DNA of 19,500 nt. Source: CAIKZZ01 sp037443765 (GTDB taxonomy: Bacteria; Pseudomonadota; Gammaproteobacteria; Steroidobacterales; Steroidobacteraceae). Below are positions 16,800-19,500 of the stretch, piece after piece (the stretch's first letter is position 1; the number at the start of each line of letters is the position of its first letter). Position numbers and translations under genes: made by a program. The notes below the pieces were generated by a model, which was not told where the DNA came from, did no database searches, and saw nothing but the letters and a program-made list of their open reading frames with translations. Location of the stretch: NCBI GenBank assembly GCA_037443765.1, contig JBBINS010000037.1, positions 1 through 19,500 on the forward strand, in the 5' to 3' direction.

Positions 16800-19500
16800 G
16801 TGCGCCCCGTCCGGGCGCTGCCGCCCCTCCGCTACCCCGCGGAGCTGCCGATCACCGCGCGTCGCGACGAGATCGTGGCCGCGCTCGCCCGCCACCGCGT
16901 CGTCGTCGTCTGCGGCGAGACGGGCTCCGGCAAGACCACCCAACTGCCGAAGATGCTGCTCGAGGCCGGCGCGCTCCGGCACGGCCTGATCGGGCACACG
17001 CAGCCGAGGCGCATCGCCGCGCGCACCGTCGCGGCGCGGCTCGCGGCGGAGCTGCCCGAGGCGCCGCCGGGCTTCGTCGGCTACAAGGTGCGCTTCAGCG
17101 ACGGCACCGCACCCGCGACCGCCATCAAGGTGATGACCGACGGCATCCTGCTCGCCGAGGCGCGCCACGACCGGGACCTGCGGCGCTACGACGCGCTGAT
17201 CATCGACGAGGCGCACGAACGCAGCCTCAACATCGATTTCCTGCTTGGCTTCCTGAAGCGCCTGCTGCCGCGCCGCCCCGAGCTGCGGCTCGTGATCACC
17301 TCGGCGACGATCGACCCGGCGCGCTTCGCCGCCTACTTCGGCGAGGCGCCGGTGATCGAGGTGTCCGGGCGCGGCTACCCGGTCGAGACCCGCTACCGGC
17401 CGCTCGCCGCCGACGCCGACGACCCGGTGGACCCCGGCCTCACGGCCGGCATCCTCGCGGCACTCGACGAGATCTCGAGCGAGCCCGGCGGCATCGGCGA
17501 CGGCGACGTGCTCGTGTTCCTGCCCGGCGAGCGCGAGATCCGCGAGGCGGCCGAGGCGATCGAGCAGGCGCACGGCTCGCGGCTCGCGGTCCTGCCGCTC
17601 TACTCGCGCCTCGCCTGGACCGACCAGCAGCGGGTCTTCGAGCGGCGCGGCCCGCGCCGCGTCGTGCTCGCGACCAACGTCGCCGAGACCTCGCTGACCG
17701 TGCCCGGCATCCGCGCGGTGATCGACTCCGGCCTCGCGCGCGTCGCGCGCTACAGCGCCCGTGCCAAGATCCTCAGGCTGCCGATCGAGCCGGTGTCGCA
17801 GGCGAGCGCCAACCAGCGTGCCGGGCGCTGCGGGCGCATCGGCTCGGGGCTCTGCATCCGCCTGTACGCCGAGGACGACTACGCCGCGCGCCCGCCGTTC
17901 ACGGCGCCGGAGGTGCTGCGGACCAACCTCGCGAACGTGATCCTGCAGATGGCGGTGCTCGGCCTCGGCAGCCCGTCCGACTTCCCGTTCCTCGACCCGC
18001 CCGACACGCGGCTCGTCAACGACGGCTACCGCCTGCTGCAGGAGCTCGAGGCCGTCGACGCTGAGCTCGGGGTCACCGAGGTCGGGCGCACGATGGCGCG
18101 GCTGCCGGTGGACCCGCGGCTCGCGCGCATGCTGGTCGCGGCGCGGCGCCACGGCGGGCTCCGCGAGACGCTGACGCTGGTCGCCGGCCTGTCGATCCAG
18201 GACCCGCGCGAGCGGCCGGCCGACCGCCTCGCCGCCGCCGACGCCGCGCATGCCGAGGGCGCCGACCCGCGCTCGGACTTCGTGACGCTGCTCGGGCTCT
18301 GGGGCCGCTACCAGGCCGAGCGCCAGGCGCGCTCCAGGAGCGCGCTGCGGCGCTGGTGCGCCGCGGCGTTCCTGTCGGCGGCGCGGATGCGCGAGTGGGA
18401 GGACCTCGAATCGCAGCTCGCCGAGATCGCCGACGATCTCGGCTGGACGCCGAACGCGGAGCCCGCGCCCCCCGAGGCGGTGCACCGGGCGCTGCTCGCG
18501 GGGCTGCTCGGCAACATCGGCGAGAAGACCGAGCGCGGCGACTACCTCGGTCCCCGCGGGCGGCGCTTCCTGATCGCACCCGGCACGCCGCTCAGGAACC
18601 GCGCGCCGCGCTGGGTCCTGGCGGCGCAGATCGTCGAGACGCAGCGCGTCTACGCGCGCGTCGTCGCCGCGATCGAGCCGGCCTGGGTCGAGGCGGCCGC
18701 CGGCCACCTCGTGCGCCGCGACTACGCCGAGCCCGAGTGGGACGCGACGCGCGGCATCGTCACCGCCCGCGAGACCGTCACGCTGTGGGGCCTCGCGCTC
18801 GCCGCCGGCCGCCGCGTCAACTACGGCAGCGTCGCGCCGGAGGCGGCGCGCGCGATCTTCGTGCGCGAGGCGCTCGTCCACGGCCGGGTGCGGCTGCGCG
18901 CGCGCTTCGTCGAGCACAACGCGGCGGTCAAGGCCGAGCTCGCGGCGGAGGAGGCGGCGCTGCGCCGGCACACGCTGCTGGTCGACGAGACCGAGGAGGC
19001 CGCGCTCTACCTCGCGCGCCTGCCCGCGACCGTCCACTCGCTCGCCGCGTTCGAGCGCTGGCGGCGCGACGCCGAGCGCGCGGCGCCGGACCTGCTGTGC
19101 CTCGGCCGCGCGGACCTTCGGCGCGCCGGCGAACCGCCGATCGACCGCGCGCGCTTTCCGCTCACGCTCGCGCTGGCCGGCAACCGACTGCCGGTCGAGT
19201 ACCGGTTCGACCCCGAGTCGCCCGCCGACGGCGCGACGGTGCTGGTGCCCGAGCCGCTGCTGCCGAAGCTCGCGGCGGGCGACCTCGGCTGGGGCATCCC
19301 GGGTTGGCTCGAGGAGAAGCTCACGGCGCTGATCCGCGGCCTGCCGAAGGCGACACGGCGCCGTCTGGTGCCGGCGCCCGACGTCGCGCGCCGCTGCCTC
19401 GAAGCGCTCGCCGGCGCGCGCGACCAACCGTTCCTCGCCGCCGTCGCCGCCGAGCTCACCCGCCTGGGTGGCGAGCCGGTCGCGCCCGAGGCGCTCGCGG
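16800..19500 (+). CDS. hrpA: ATP-dependent RNA helicase HrpA (3' end outside window)
   Basis: The first ~900 residues of a DEAH-box helicase; E. coli HrpA is about 1300, so the C-terminal third lies beyond the window. Motifs in order: Walker A GETGSGKTTQLPK (39-51), motif Ia TQPRRIAARTVA, DEAH at 136-139 (LIIDEAHERS), SAT 168-170 (ITSAT), LVFLPGEREIREA (motif IV area), ATNVAETSLTVPGI (motif V, ~291-304) and QRAGRCGR (motif VI, 339-346). The helicase-associated region follows, and DUF3418-like sequence starts near the edge. HrpA unwinds RNA and is linked to mRNA processing and relief of stalled translation. The GTG at 16800 lies one base after the kinase TGA, with only a weak ribosome site. 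Co-transcription with the two-component genes is likely. Confidence 0.98.
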   Translation, partial: MRPVRALPPLRYPAELPITARRDEIVAALARHRVVVVCGETGSGKTTQLPKMLLEAGALRHGLIGHTQPRRIAARTVAARLAAELPEAPPGFVGYKVRFSDGTAPATAIKVMTDGILLAEARHDRDLRRYDALIIDEAHERSLNIDFLLGFLKRLLPRRPELRLVITSATIDPARFAAYFGEAPVIEVSGRGYPVETRYRPLAADADDPVDPGLTAGILAALDEISSEPGGIGDGDVLVFLPGEREIREAAEAIEQAHGSRLAVLPLYSRLAWTDQQRVFERRGPRRVVLATNVAETSLTVPGIRAVIDSGLARVARYSARAKILRLPIEPVSQASANQRAGRCGRIGSGLCIRLYAEDDYAARPPFTAPEVLRTNLANVILQMAVLGLGSPSDFPFLDPPDTRLVNDGYRLLQELEAVDAELGVTEVGRTMARLPVDPRLARMLVAARRHGGLRETLTLVAGLSIQDPRERPADRLAAADAAHAEGADPRSDFVTLLGLWGRYQAERQARSRSALRRWCAAAFLSAARMREWEDLESQLAEIADDLGWTPNAEPAPPEAVHRALLAGLLGNIGEKTERGDYLGPRGRRFLIAPGTPLRNRAPRWVLAAQIVETQRVYARVVAAIEPAWVEAAAGHLVRRDYAEPEWDATRGIVTARETVTLWGLALAAGRRVNYGSVAPEAARAIFVREALVHGRVRLRARFVEHNAAVKAELAAEEAALRRHTLLVDETEEAALYLARLPATVHSLAAFERWRRDAERAAPDLLCLGRADLRRAGEPPIDRARFPLTLALAGNRLPVEYRFDPESPADGATVLVPEPLLPKLAAGDLGWGIPGWLEEKLTALIRGLPKATRRRLVPAPDVARRCLEALAGARDQPFLAAVAAELTRLGGEPVAPEALA

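Noticed and set aside
16716..19427. A ~900-codon minus-strand open frame opposite hrpA.
   Set aside because: It is an antisense shadow of hrpA: biased composition, no motifs, and it covers conserved helicase motifs on the other strand.

Overview
The window is very GC-rich DNA packed with protein genes, most with G or C at nearly every third codon position. It looks like a chromosomal segment of a gammaproteobacterium. The evidence is an E. coli-type PurB, AcnA, class II FumC, a PhoP/PhoQ-type two-component pair, HrpA, and a purB-GNAT-small protein-mnmA cluster recalling the purB/mnmA neighbourhood of pseudomonads. No tRNA, rRNA, CRISPR array, insertion sequence or phage gene was found. The genus cannot be fixed from sequence alone.

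Layout. (1) Bases 1-2523, minus strand: a metal/flavin operon reading a 100-codon unknown ORF, an NRAMP-family metal transporter, a periplasmic FMN-binding-domain protein and ApbE flavin transferase, driven from an AT-rich, Fur-like dyad operator near 2557-2599. ApbE breaks off abruptly close to the window edge. (2) 2663-6039, minus: aconitase acnA followed by an overlapping HAD-IB phosphatase. (3) 6220-7884, plus: a secreted alpha/beta hydrolase and a stand-alone GAF protein. (4) 7898-11381, minus: purB, an ElaA-like GNAT acetyltransferase, a PLD-like/DUF7931-like protein and mnmA, the last apparently with its own promoter giving a leaderless mRNA. (5) 11440-14260, plus, divergent from purB: fumC, a CoA-pyrophosphatase-type NUDIX hydrolase and mazG, joined by 4-base stop/start overlaps. 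(6) 14261-19500, plus: a regulatory leader (11-bp-period direct repeat, two hairpins, a 22-codon ORF with a strong ribosome site), then a PepSY protein, a PhoP-like regulator, a PhoQ-like kinase and the helicase gene hrpA, which runs off the window.

Most of the window is housekeeping: TCA cycle (acnA, fumC), purine synthesis (purB), tRNA thiolation (mnmA), and nucleotide-pool and cofactor clean-up (NUDIX, mazG). The two regions most worth following up are the operator-controlled NRAMP/FMN-binding/ApbE operon, which could pair extracytoplasmic flavin redox chemistry with divalent metal uptake, and the leader upstream of the PepSY-PhoP-PhoQ-HrpA operon, which looks autoregulated and possibly translationally coupled.
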